This document shows, piece after piece, positions 26,456-34,471 of a stretch of DNA of 64,000 bases. A program made the position numbers and the translations under genes. This stretch comes from Thiopontia sp964551545 (GTDB taxonomy: Bacteria > Pseudomonadota > Gammaproteobacteria > GCF-002020875). The stretch is taken from the NCBI GenBank assembly GCA_964551545.1, contig CAZKCT010000004.1:9531-73530 (forward strand), read 5' to 3'. Under the pieces are notes generated by a model that made no database searches, was not told where the DNA came from, and worked only from the letters and a program-made list of their open reading frames with translations. Every line of letters begins with the position of its first letter. The stretch's first letter is position 1.

Positions 26456-26827
26456 TTATTGGGTGATCGTGGTCGTTGGGATGGCAACTTTCTCGACCGG
26501 TCCCTCGTCTTGTTGTTCGGGTGGATCAATGTGCACCAGCTCGGAGTAGGGTCCAAGCATGGCGACCGACCCTTGATGGCGCTCGTCGCCATGATAGCTG
26601 TAATCGAACCGGTAGCTGCGGTGGAACTGCAGTCGTCCTCGGGGGTTTCTGCGCAGTCCGATCTTCTGCAGTGAAACGGTCTGATCGAGAAGCTGGGCAC
26701 CAAAATTCTTGCAGGTAAGATTACAGACAGTAATGGCGCGCTCGCGGGCCTTCATCGAGTCGTACCAGAAGAGGGCGATACCCACCGGGGTGCCAATCAT
26801 CAACAGAGTCTCGATCAGTTCGCGCAT
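26456..26827 (-). CDS. DUF3301-type membrane-anchored protein
   Basis: 123 residues. An N-terminal hydrophobic helix (IETLLMIGTPVGIALFWY) is followed by a soluble domain with ARERA, a cysteine-containing stretch, QLLDQTVSL and a YRFDYSYHGD core, the pattern of the DUF3301 family found in gammaproteobacteria. The longer frame would start with TTG at 26851; ATG at 26827 is preferred. Function unknown. Confidence 0.72.
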   Translation of the reverse strand: MRELIETLLMIGTPVGIALFWYDSMKARERAITVCNLTCKNFGAQLLDQTVSLQKIGLRRNPRGRLQFHRSYRFDYSYHGDERHQGSVAMLGPYSELVHIDPPEQQDEGPVEKVAIPTTTITQ

Positions 26828-26955
26828 AGCGGGCCACTCTAACAGATTCAAAGGGGGTGAACCATTTTCTGGTATGGTGTTTCCTGATGATTGAGAAGGA
26901 ATAAAGCATCGTTGTGCGGATCAGTATGAGGGAGTGAGAGGATGAGGGGAGATGT

Positions 26956-27534
26956 GTGAAAATTGTTGAGCTGTTTACAAAAAATCGAGAGCTGAAAGAG
27001 CGAATTGTTGGCTCAAGGGAGCGACTGTTTCGTCTGGCCTACTCATGGTGTCATGATCGTCATCATGCAGATGACCTCTGTCAGGAGACGGTGATTACTG
27101 CACTGGAGAAGGTGGATCAGCTCAAGTCAGAGGATGCACTGGATGCCTGGATGTTTCGCATCATGCAGAACGCCTACCGAAAGCATTTTCGCAAGATGCG
27201 TCCCCAGGTCGATGTGGAGTCGCTCGAGGCTCATATGGAGAAAGAGGATCCTGCAGAGCGCGATATTGAGCGCGCAGAAGAGATTCTTCAGGTGCGTAGT
27301 GGTCTTGCTCAGCTCAAGGAGGGGCAGCGGATGATTATCACCTTGGTCGACATTGAAGGGGTTAGTTACAAGGAGGCGGCAGAGATTCTAGAGATTCCTA
27401 TTGGCACCGTGATGAGTCGGCTGGCAAGAGCACGAACAGCGCTGAGCCAATATATTGATCGGCGCGAAGCAAATCGTGAGACAGGGCGGGCGACGAAGGA
27501 TGATCGCAGAGCCCATCTTAAAGTGATGAAGTAA
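26956..27534 (+). CDS. ECF-type RNA polymerase sigma factor
   Basis: 192 residues. Region 2 contains RLFRLAYSWCHDRHHADDLCQETV and AWMFRIMQNAYRKHFRK; region 4 contains a helix-turn-helix, VSYKEAAEILEIPIGTVMSRLARAR. The start is GTG at 26956, five bases after GAGGGGA; nearby ATGs are out of frame. It is followed 10 bases later by a membrane anti-sigma factor, then by a secreted DsrE-like protein and the cytochrome/sox genes, so its likely regulon includes sulfur oxidation. That is inferred from context. Confidence 0.92.
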   Translation: MKIVELFTKNRELKERIVGSRERLFRLAYSWCHDRHHADDLCQETVITALEKVDQLKSEDALDAWMFRIMQNAYRKHFRKMRPQVDVESLEAHMEKEDPAERDIERAEEILQVRSGLAQLKEGQRMIITLVDIEGVSYKEAAEILEIPIGTVMSRLARARTALSQYIDRREANRETGRATKDDRRAHLKVMK

Positions 27535-27544
27535 CAGGATGTAA

Positions 27545-28297
27545 ATGATGAAGCCATACGAAATTTCAGATGAGATCCTCAACGCCTTTATTGATGGCGA
27601 GATTGAGTCAGAAGAGAAGATTGAAATCTTGCGGCAGCTGGGTGGAAACCCGGAACTGACGCAACGAGCCTGTGAGCTGGTGCGAACCAAGGAGTTGGTC
27701 CGGGCCGCATACAAGTCTGCGCTCCCTGACCCAGTGGCTCAGGCTGCTCAACCACGACGTGCCTCCATGGGAGGAAAAAAGTGGGGCGCACTTGCCGCCT
27801 CCCTGCTTGTCGCTGTGGTTCTGTTAGGTGGAATGCAGAATACATCGCAGCAGACGACTGATCTGACTCAGATGGAGAGGATGGGAGATGGGTTTTCTCC
27901 CGTTGCATTTCAACAGGCGGAGCAGGCGGCAGCTCTGAGAATCGTATTTCATCTGACCTCCTCGGATCCACTGCGGATGGGGAAACTATTGGATGATGTC
28001 TCTTCACTGCTGGAGCAGACCCGTAACCTGGAGCAGCGCTCTGTGGTTGAGGTGATTGCCAACGGAGAGGGTCTCGGGATGTTCCGTTCAGATGTCAGTG
28101 GATTTGGTGAACAGATTCACGAGATGCGCGTGGAAAATCCCAATTTGCGATTTGTGGCCTGCCAGCGAACGATTGATCAGTTGGAGTCTGAAGGGGTGGG
28201 TGAAATTCATCTGTTGCCGGATGTGGTCCGGGCAGGCTCTGGAATTTCACGCGTGATTCAGCGCCAGCAGCAGGGGTGGTCCTACATCCAGATCTGA
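27545..28297 (+). CDS. transmembrane anti-sigma factor with periplasmic DsrE-like domain
   Basis: 250 residues in three parts. Residues 1-60 resemble the cytoplasmic anti-sigma domain (SDEILNAFIDGEIESEEK), but with one Cys only, so not a zinc-binding type. Residues 80-97 are a hydrophobic helix. Residues 130-250 look like a DsrE-fold domain of the COG1416 kind: VVEVIANGEGLGMF, then LRFVACQRTI with a single cysteine (Cys206) at the position of the DsrE active cysteine, and the closing pattern QQQGWSYIQI. By topology this domain is periplasmic. The combination suggests direct sensing of a sulfur species. An in-frame ATG three bases later is an equally good start. Confidence 0.78.
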   Translation: MMKPYEISDEILNAFIDGEIESEEKIEILRQLGGNPELTQRACELVRTKELVRAAYKSALPDPVAQAAQPRRASMGGKKWGALAASLLVAVVLLGGMQNTSQQTTDLTQMERMGDGFSPVAFQQAEQAAALRIVFHLTSSDPLRMGKLLDDVSSLLEQTRNLEQRSVVEVIANGEGLGMFRSDVSGFGEQIHEMRVENPNLRFVACQRTIDQLESEGVGEIHLLPDVVRAGSGISRVIQRQQQGWSYIQI

Positions 28298-28301
28298 GCA
28301 G

Positions 28302-28754
28302 ATGCGGCTTCTCCTGTTCTTGTTGGCACTACTTGCTTCACCGCTGGAGTGGGCAGATGCTAGAGAGCAACCGGATGTGCTGGTGGCATACCACCTCAGT
28401 ACGGCGGATGAGCATCGGCAGCAGATTGCGTTACTCAATATAAAGAACCACCTTGAGGACCTGTATGAGCAGGGGAGGAGCTTCTCCATTAAGGTGGTAC
28501 TGGATGGTGGTGGGGTTGCCTTATTGGTGCGTGCACAGCAGCAACTACGGATACAGCAGCAGCTGAAACGGCTGCGCTCGCAGGGGATCGACTTTCTGGT
28601 CGAGCGCCAGTCGCTACAAGAGGCGGATGCTGACTGGGGTGGATGGGAAGAGGCGTTGCGACTGGTAGAAGGAGAGCTGGTTGAGAGTAGCATTCTGGCG
28701 CTGGTGGCGTTGCAGCAACAGGGATATTCCTATATCCCTTATCCGGTCAAATAA
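28302..28754 (+). CDS. secreted DsrE-like protein lacking the cysteine
   Basis: 150 residues with a signal peptide (hydrophobic run to about residue 20, ADA cleavage). The mature part follows the same DsrE-like pattern as the anti-sigma C-terminus: IKVVLDGGGVALL, GIDFLVERQSL and ALQQQGYSYIP. It contains no cysteine at all; the position of the DsrE cysteine is Glu101. It starts 4 bases after the anti-sigma stop. It could modulate or compete with the sensor domain; function unproven. Confidence 0.7.
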   Translation: MRLLLFLLALLASPLEWADAREQPDVLVAYHLSTADEHRQQIALLNIKNHLEDLYEQGRSFSIKVVLDGGGVALLVRAQQQLRIQQQLKRLRSQGIDFLVERQSLQEADADWGGWEEALRLVEGELVESSILALVALQQQGYSYIPYPVK

Positions 28755-28787
28755 AAAGCCCCAATCGGGTGGAATAACCCAGTATGG

Positions 28788-28817
28788 TTGTGGGTCATAG
28801 TTTGAGTGATGTAGAAT
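28788..28817 (+). promoter_or_regulatory. candidate sigma-70-type promoter before the cytochrome c gene
   Basis: TTGTGG (28788) and TAGAAT (28812) separated by 18 bases, 62 bases before the cytochrome c start. The -10 matches five of six positions, the -35 only three. This is a visual match only; an ECF-type promoter could overlap it. Confidence 0.35.
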
Positions 28818-28878
28818 CGAGGGCCCCATCCGGGAATGGATGAAAGGGATTTTCAAACAGAAACACAGGAAGGAAAAG

Positions 28879-29196
28879 ATGAAAAAGAATTTGATGGTAT
28901 TGGGTACTGTCGCGACAACGCTTTTTTCTGCAAATGTTTTTGCAGATGCGGCTGCGGACTACATGGGGGCATGCAATAGCTGCCACTTTAGTGCAGTTGC
29001 TCCTGCTTTGGGTGCCCCAGGTCTTGGTGACAAAGCGGCCTGGGCACCACGTATTGCCAAAGGGATGGATGCCCTTTATAACACCGCGATCAACGGTTCT
29101 ACAGTGAATCCAGTGATGATGCCTCGTGGTGGGTCCGCTTTGAGTGATGATGCACTGAAGGCCGTGGTGGACTATATGGTCAACCAGTCCAAGTAA
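28879..29196 (+). CDS. cytochrome c5-like monoheme cytochrome
   Basis: 105 residues: a signal peptide to about residue 22 (NVFADA), heme motif CNSCH (about 32-36), and a distal Met in NPVMMPRGG. The GAPGLGDKAAWAPRIAKG segment is typical of cytochrome c5. Start at 28879, with AGGAAGGA just upstream. It lies between the DsrE-like gene and soxB, so it probably accepts electrons from Sox enzymes and passes them to a terminal oxidase. Confidence 0.88.
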   Translation: MKKNLMVLGTVATTLFSANVFADAAADYMGACNSCHFSAVAPALGAPGLGDKAAWAPRIAKGMDALYNTAINGSTVNPVMMPRGGSALSDDALKAVVDYMVNQSK

Positions 29197-29220
29197 GATC
29201 AGAAGAGCTGCATAGACCAT

Positions 29221-29250
29221 CAGCCCGGCAGAGAGGCCTCTGCCGGGCTG
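29221..29250 (+). other. perfect 13-bp hairpin upstream of soxB
   Basis: CAGCCCGGCAGAG / CTCTGCCGGGCTG with a 4-base loop, starting 24 bases after the cytochrome stop. It is followed by A-rich rather than T-rich sequence, so it is not a standard terminator for the plus strand. It may protect the cytochrome mRNA 3' end or set relative soxB levels. Confidence 0.5.
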
Positions 29251-29332
29251 AATAAAAAAATAGAAAAATAATCAACGATAAAGGGACCGTAGCGAAGATT
29301 GCGGCCTAGGAAATCAAAGGAGAGTTGTGACA

Positions 29333-31120
29333 ATGTCACTGAATCGACGTGAATTTATCCGTCTGATGGGGATGGCTGGTGCAGCGGGGCTGGTCCCTAC
29401 GGCAGCACTGGCAGATCGAAACCCCGCAGAAGCGCTCTATCGGCGTCCGATGAAAGGGAATGTGCGTATTCTGCACATCACGGATACTCACGCACAGCTG
29501 CTCCCGATCCATTTTCGTGAACCCAATGTCAATCTGGGATTCGGCTATGGCTATGGCAAGGCGCCTCACGTTGTAGGAAAGCGCTTTCTGGATCACTTCG
29601 GGGTCCCGGCCAACAGCCACCAGAGCCACGCATTTACCTATCTTGATTTTGATGAGGCAGCGCGCCGCTACGGTAAGGTCGGTGGGTTTGCCCACATGAA
29701 GACGTTGGTTGACAGCCTGCGTAGTGAGGCGGGGGATGGCAATAGTCTATTGCTGGACGGTGGAGATACCTGGCAAGGTAGCGGAACCTCTTACAAAACT
29801 CGTGGCATGGATATGGTGAAGGCCTGTAATGAGCTGGGCGTCGATGTGATGACTGGCCACTGGGAATACACCTACCTCGATCACGAAGTACTGAAAAATG
29901 TGAATGCCTTCAATGGCGATTTTGTGGCGCAGAACGTGCGGGTCCGGGATGAGTCACTGTTTGATTACAACTACGCCGATTTTGATGGCTTTGATGAGGA
30001 TAGCGGTCACGCCTTCAAACCTTACGTGATGAAAGAGGTGGGGGGCGCGCGCATTGCGGTGATTGGGCAGGCCTTCCCTTATACCCCGATCGCCAACCCG
30101 GGCCGCTTCATGCCGGACTGGACCTTCGGGATCAGTGACGACACCATGCAAGAGCTGGTCGATGAGGTGCGTGAGAATGAGCGCCCTGATGCGGTGATCG
30201 TGCTCTCCCATAACGGCATGGATGTTGACCTGAAGATGGCCTCCGTGGTCTCTGGGATTGATGCGATTTTTGGCGGCCATACCCATGACGGGATGCCGGC
30301 CCCAACGTTGGTGAAGAATGCGGGCGGCAAGACCCTGGTGACCAATGCTGGCTCCAACGGCAAGTTCGTCGGGGTGATGGATTTTGTCATCCGTAATGGC
30401 AAGGTGCAGGATTTTGAGTACTCGCTGCTGCCAGTCTTCTCAAACCTGCTGGAGGCAGATGCGGGAATGAATCGCCTGATTGAGGAAGTTCGCCAACCGT
30501 ATGGTGACTGGCTCAATGAGGAGTTGGCGGTCGCTGATCAGTTGCTCTACCGTCGCGGAAACTTCAACGGCACCTTTGACCAGATTATCTGCGACTCTCT
30601 GAACACCCATTATGATTCCCAGATCTCTCTCTCTCCCGGCTTCCGCTGGGGAACCACAGTGATGGAGGGGCAGAAGATCACCATGGATAATGTCCTGGAC
30701 CAGACCTGTATCACCTATCCAGAGACCTATAGCCGAGAGATGCGTGGTGCCGATATCAAGAATATTCTTGAGGATGTCTCTGATAATCTCTTTAATGCGG
30801 ACCCTTACTACCAGCAGGGTGGAGACATGGTCCGTGTTGGTGGGCTGGATTACGTCTGTGATCCGATGGCATCGATGGGAAATCGGGTGAGTGAGATGAC
30901 ACTCGACAATGGAGAGAAGGTTGAGGCCAGCAAGATGTACAAAGTCTCTGGCTGGGCGACCGTTGGATCGAAGTCTCCAGGCCCTGCAATCTGGGATGTT
31001 GTGGCCGGTTATCTGCGAGACCAGAAGGTGGCCTCCGTGAAGAAACTCAATGTTCCAGCGCTCAAAGGAGCAAAAGGAAATCCGGGGATTAACAATTACC
31101 CGGGGAATCTGGTAAGTTAG
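29333..31120 (+). CDS. soxB: SoxB, thiosulfohydrolase
   Basis: 595 residues. A Tat signal (NRREFIRLMG then hydrophobic to about residue 26) precedes a 5'-nucleotidase-like metallophosphoesterase domain with the di-manganese ligands in ITDTHAQLLP, DGGDTWQGSGTS, TGHWEYTY, LSHNGMD and GGHTHDG. It hydrolyses the sulfonate group from the SoxY-bound intermediate in the periplasm. An in-frame GTG at 29327 is only 4 bases from GGAG, so ATG at 29333 is preferred. First of six sox genes. Confidence 0.96.
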   Translation: MSLNRREFIRLMGMAGAAGLVPTAALADRNPAEALYRRPMKGNVRILHITDTHAQLLPIHFREPNVNLGFGYGYGKAPHVVGKRFLDHFGVPANSHQSHAFTYLDFDEAARRYGKVGGFAHMKTLVDSLRSEAGDGNSLLLDGGDTWQGSGTSYKTRGMDMVKACNELGVDVMTGHWEYTYLDHEVLKNVNAFNGDFVAQNVRVRDESLFDYNYADFDGFDEDSGHAFKPYVMKEVGGARIAVIGQAFPYTPIANPGRFMPDWTFGISDDTMQELVDEVRENERPDAVIVLSHNGMDVDLKMASVVSGIDAIFGGHTHDGMPAPTLVKNAGGKTLVTNAGSNGKFVGVMDFVIRNGKVQDFEYSLLPVFSNLLEADAGMNRLIEEVRQPYGDWLNEELAVADQLLYRRGNFNGTFDQIICDSLNTHYDSQISLSPGFRWGTTVMEGQKITMDNVLDQTCITYPETYSREMRGADIKNILEDVSDNLFNADPYYQQGGDMVRVGGLDYVCDPMASMGNRVSEMTLDNGEKVEASKMYKVSGWATVGSKSPGPAIWDVVAGYLRDQKVASVKKLNVPALKGAKGNPGINNYPGNLVS

Positions 31121-31199
31121 TACTGATAATAAAAAAAGGTAGAGAAGATCTGGAAAACAGACGCCTGCCAAAATAATCACCAACAAAGGAGAAAATAGA

Positions 31200-32012
31200 G
31201 TGACGAAACCACACCAAGCCTTGTCGGGGGTCTGTCTGACACTCTCCCTGATGGCGGCCTCCGTCTCTGCGGTGGCCTCTGGACCGGGAAAGATTGAGCA
31301 GCAGAAAATGGAAGGGGCAATCGCTGCAGCCAAGGCTGCAATCAAGGGAGCTAAAAGTGTTGGCTTCGAGTGGCGAGACTCCGGAAAAATTCTGAAGCAG
31401 GCTGAGGTTGCAATGGCAGAGGGGAATGTCGACAAGGCACTCTCATTGGCGGCTAAGGCGCAATTTCAGGGGGAAGCGGGACAGGCCCAAGCGGTCTCTC
31501 AGGCCAATGCCAGCCCCCGTTTTGAGACCATCATTCGCAACATCCACATCTATGAGCAAGAGATGGCAATGGCCAAATCGGCACAGAAGGTGGCAGCGGA
31601 TGCGGGATTTGAGTGGCGAGACCTGGGGAAGGTGATCAAGAAGGCTGAGAAAGCTGCAGCCAAAGGTCAGCTGCCAAAGGCGATCAAGTTGGCCAAGAAA
31701 GCACACTTCCAGGGTGAGGCAGGACAGGCCCAAGCGATTAACCAGGCCAGTGCAGCCCCTCGGTTTGATGCGATTATCGAGAAGATGAACGCATTTGATC
31801 AAGAGATTGCTGCTGCTGAGCAGGCTCGTAAAGGGGCGGCCAAGGTTGGTTTTGAGTGGCGTGACACCGGGAAGATGATCAAAAAGGCTCGGACGGCAGC
31901 GAATAGCAGCCACTACGACAAGGCGATCAAACTGGCCAAGAAGGCTCGCTTCCAGGGGGAGGCCGGACAGCAGCAGGCCAAAGGTCAGGCCAGTGCCGGT
32001 CCACGGTTTTAA
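31200..32012 (+). CDS. SoxK-like SoxXA-binding protein, tandemly triplicated
   Basis: 270 residues with a signal peptide (to about residue 26) and three near-identical units of exactly 81 residues: the EWRD motif recurs at 57, 138 and 219, each followed by GK(I/V/M)(L/I)K(Q/K)A and then FQGEAGQ and PRF. The EWRDTGKxIKKA...AIKLAKKA pattern is that of SoxXA-binding proteins (SoxK/SAXB), which normally carry one unit of about 100 residues. It starts with GTG at 31200 after AAAGGAG and lies between soxB and soxX. Likely binds SoxXA; three copies may cluster several SoxXA molecules. The family call is from memory of the motif. Confidence 0.75.
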   Translation: MTKPHQALSGVCLTLSLMAASVSAVASGPGKIEQQKMEGAIAAAKAAIKGAKSVGFEWRDSGKILKQAEVAMAEGNVDKALSLAAKAQFQGEAGQAQAVSQANASPRFETIIRNIHIYEQEMAMAKSAQKVAADAGFEWRDLGKVIKKAEKAAAKGQLPKAIKLAKKAHFQGEAGQAQAINQASAAPRFDAIIEKMNAFDQEIAAAEQARKGAAKVGFEWRDTGKMIKKARTAANSSHYDKAIKLAKKARFQGEAGQQQAKGQASAGPRF

Positions 32013-32060
32013 TTTCAGAATTCTAATAACAAGCGAAAAGCAGACAAAGGAGAAATGGAT

Positions 32061-32423
32061 ATGAAGCTGATCAAACAAGCAATGGTCGGGGCAGTGATGA
32101 CAGCCCTGTTGGTACCTGTTACCGCCTCTGCGGATGGCCATGGTGCAGACAAGGTAATTGAGGAGGGCAAGGCCATTGCCTTCAATAAAAAGAAGGGAAA
32201 CTGCCTGGCATGCCACCGCATTGAGGGCGGCAAGATGGCAGGTGATATTGCACCGCCCATCCTGATGATGAAGATGCGTTATCCCAATAAGGCAGACCTG
32301 CGTGCGCAGATTTGGGATGCGACGGCAGTCAACCCTGATACGGTGATGCCTCCATTTGGGCGTCACAAAGTGATGAGCGAATCAGAGATCGACAAGGTGA
32401 CTGAATTTATTTACAGTCTGTAG
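32061..32423 (+). CDS. soxX: SoxX, monoheme cytochrome c
   Basis: 120 residues: signal peptide (VTASA), heme motif CLACH (about 53-57), and a distal Met region DTVMPPFGRH. It pairs with SoxA as the SoxXA c-type cytochrome that attaches thiosulfate to SoxY. An earlier in-frame ATG at 32055 is only 2 bases from GGAG, so 32061 is preferred. Confidence 0.95.
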   Translation: MKLIKQAMVGAVMTALLVPVTASADGHGADKVIEEGKAIAFNKKKGNCLACHRIEGGKMAGDIAPPILMMKMRYPNKADLRAQIWDATAVNPDTVMPPFGRHKVMSESEIDKVTEFIYSL

Positions 32424-32477
32424 TTCTTGCGGTAGACAAACCTAAAGAAAATATTATTTCAAAGAAGGAGAGCGATA

Positions 32478-32921
32478 GTGAAAAGACGGCTATTTATGAA
32501 GGGAACTCTTGCGGGTAGTGCAGTCACTGCAGCCCTGGGAGCGGGTCTGTTGGCACCTCGTGCAGTATTGGCAGCGTGGCCAAAGGCTGTCATGGAGTCC
32601 GATAACTTTGGGGACACTGGCATGGCCAGCGGCTCTGTAAAGATCAAGGCCCCTGAGATTGCAGAGAATGGTGCGGTTGTACCAGTTACTGTAGATGCAA
32701 CAGGCGTAGACGGCATTGTTGAGAGCATCAGCATTGTAGCGGCAGCGAATGGTCGTCCTCTGGCGGCAACCTACAACATGGGTGAAGGCGCAGTTCCATT
32801 CGTCTCTACTCGACTGAAAATGGGTAAGACTGGTGATGTCTATGGTGTAGTGAAGACTGCATCTGGCCTGCTGAATGCAAAGTCTCAGGTTAAGGTCACC
32901 ATCGGTGGTTGTGGCGGTTAG
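32478..32921 (+). CDS. soxY: SoxY, sulfur-carrier subunit
   Basis: 147 residues. A twin-arginine signal (KRRLFMKG, cleavage near AVLAA) and the C-terminal GGCGG with the sulfur-carrying Cys two residues from the end. Start GTG at 32478 with AAGGAGAG upstream. Works with SoxZ, whose gene follows 52 bases later. Confidence 0.97.
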   Translation: MKRRLFMKGTLAGSAVTAALGAGLLAPRAVLAAWPKAVMESDNFGDTGMASGSVKIKAPEIAENGAVVPVTVDATGVDGIVESISIVAAANGRPLAATYNMGEGAVPFVSTRLKMGKTGDVYGVVKTASGLLNAKSQVKVTIGGCGG

Positions 32922-32973
32922 TCCCGTTACTGAACGTTAATACCCCATTACAAAGAATAGAGAGGAAAAGAAA

Positions 32974-33288
32974 ATGGCAAAGAGTGCAGTAAAGCTGAGA
33001 GCCAAGGCAAAGAAAGGCGTCATCGATATCAAATGTCTGATGAGTCATCCAATGGAGACAGGTCTGAGAAAAGACAAGAAGACTGGACAGAAGATCCCTG
33101 AGCACTTCATCCAGAGCGTTGTTGTAGAGAAGAATGGCACACCATTCATGCATGCAGACTTCAACTCAACCATTTCCAAAAACCCATACCTGAGAGTCAA
33201 GGTTGCAGGCGACAAGGGTGACAAGATCACCGTCACCTGGACTGATAACAAGGGTGAGTCTGGTAGCGGAACCAAGGCAGCAAAATAA
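32974..33288 (+). CDS. soxZ: SoxZ, sulfur-carrier partner
   Basis: 104 residues, no signal peptide, as usual because SoxZ is exported bound to SoxY. Typical features are DIKCLMSHPMETG, GTPFMHADFNSTISKNPYL and VTWTDNKGE. Forms the SoxYZ heterodimer. Confidence 0.97.
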   Translation: MAKSAVKLRAKAKKGVIDIKCLMSHPMETGLRKDKKTGQKIPEHFIQSVVVEKNGTPFMHADFNSTISKNPYLRVKVAGDKGDKITVTWTDNKGESGSGTKAAK

Positions 33289-33304
33289 TAAGATTGCCGA
33301 ATAA

Positions 33305-33327
33305 CCCCCTCCATAAAGGAGGGGGTG
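33305..33327 (+). other. hairpin between soxZ and soxA
   Basis: CCCCCTCC / GGAGGGGG around a 5-base loop, extendable by A-T pairs, 16 bases after the soxZ stop. There is no T tract, so an mRNA-processing or stability element is more likely than a terminator. Confidence 0.5.
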
Positions 33328-33353
33328 TTATAAAAAAACCAAAGGAGAATAGT

Positions 33354-34211
33354 ATGAAGCAGTTTCTGATGGCTGTAACCGCGACTGCGCTTGCAATGGG
33401 GGGGATTGCGGGTGCACAGGCGAGCCCGGAAGAAGATCTGAAGGCTTTTCGTGCCTACTTTGTAGAGAAGTTCCCGAATACGGAATTTTCTGATTTCAGA
33501 AATGGTGTTTACTCCATTAACGAGAGTTTCCGCCAGCAGTGGGAAGCGATTGAGGAGTTCCCCCCTTATGAGCAATTTGTCGAGCAAGGTGAAGAGATAT
33601 GGGGCACCCCTTTTGCGAACGGTAAAGGCTATGCGGACTGCTTTGGCGATGATGTCTCTGCCATTCGTGCCCGCTATCCACACTGGGATGCCAAAAGCGA
33701 GCAGGTGGTGACGCTGGAGGGAGACATCAACAAGTGTCGTAAGGCCAATGGCGAGAAGCCACTGAAGTGGAAGAAAGGGGCGATGGCTCACCTCTCTGCC
33801 TACATCAGCTATGAGGCCCGTGGCCAGGTGATCAACGTGGTGATTCCTGATGACCCCAAGGCCAAGGCGGCCTATGAAGATGGTAAGCGCTTCTTCTATG
33901 CCAAGCGTGGGCAGCTCAATCTTGCCTGTGCAGATTGTCATGTCTACCAGTCTGGTCAGCACATCCGTGCCGATCTGCTCTCACCAGCGGTGGGCCAGTC
34001 TACAGGATTCCCTGTATTCCGTGCCAAGTGGTCCGGTAAAGACAAGAATGGTGATGGACTCGGTACATTGCACCGCCGCTATGGTGGCTGTAACAAACAG
34101 GTTCGCGCAAAGCCATTCAAGGCGCAGAGTGAGCAGTATCGGAACCTGGAGTTCTTCCACACTTACATGAGTAATGGTCTGGAGTTCAATGGCCCATCCT
34201 ATCGTAAGTGA
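33354..34211 (+). CDS. soxA: SoxA, catalytic cytochrome c of SoxXA
   Basis: 285 residues with a signal peptide ending at about 23 (GAQA). One classical heme motif, CADCH (about 194-198), is present; the N-terminal position that holds a second heme in diheme SoxA has only YADCF, so this is a monoheme SoxA. The ligand/active-site cysteine is in GGCNKQVRA (about 246). Start ATG at 33354, after AAAGGAG; a longer frame to 33294 lacks such a site. Last sox gene, followed by a terminator. Confidence 0.95.
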   Translation: MKQFLMAVTATALAMGGIAGAQASPEEDLKAFRAYFVEKFPNTEFSDFRNGVYSINESFRQQWEAIEEFPPYEQFVEQGEEIWGTPFANGKGYADCFGDDVSAIRARYPHWDAKSEQVVTLEGDINKCRKANGEKPLKWKKGAMAHLSAYISYEARGQVINVVIPDDPKAKAAYEDGKRFFYAKRGQLNLACADCHVYQSGQHIRADLLSPAVGQSTGFPVFRAKWSGKDKNGDGLGTLHRRYGGCNKQVRAKPFKAQSEQYRNLEFFHTYMSNGLEFNGPSYRK

Positions 34212-34228
34212 CCGATAGCAACTTCCTG

Positions 34229-34255
34229 AAAACCCGGTGACTTGCCGGGTTTTTT
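34229..34255 (+). terminator. terminator after soxA
   Basis: AACCCGG / CCGGGTT stem with a 7-base loop and a following T tract, 18 bases beyond the soxA stop. Marks the end of the sox unit. Confidence 0.88.
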
Positions 34256-34471
34256 ATGTCTGTTACTTTTAGAGATGGCGAATAAATCGCAGTTAGCGTG
34301 AAGTGGGCATTGGCAGGAGGGAGAGGGGGGCGTTTGTTAAGGGTTGCCAGACATCTACCCCTAACTCCCTGCTATACCTGAAACGGATTTCTGTAAGGGC
34401 AGATGACCGGCAACCATTAACAGTAGTGCTCACTTAAGAATTGGGGCCAAGCGCGTGATACAGTAAGAGGT

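Noticed and set aside
30440..31435. 331-residue minus-strand frame opposite soxB and the SoxK-like gene
   Set aside because: Antisense shadow of two well-supported genes.
31200..32012. CRISPR array or tandem DNA repeat
   Set aside because: The 243-base period is a protein repeat; the DNA copies are diverged and in frame, with no spacers.
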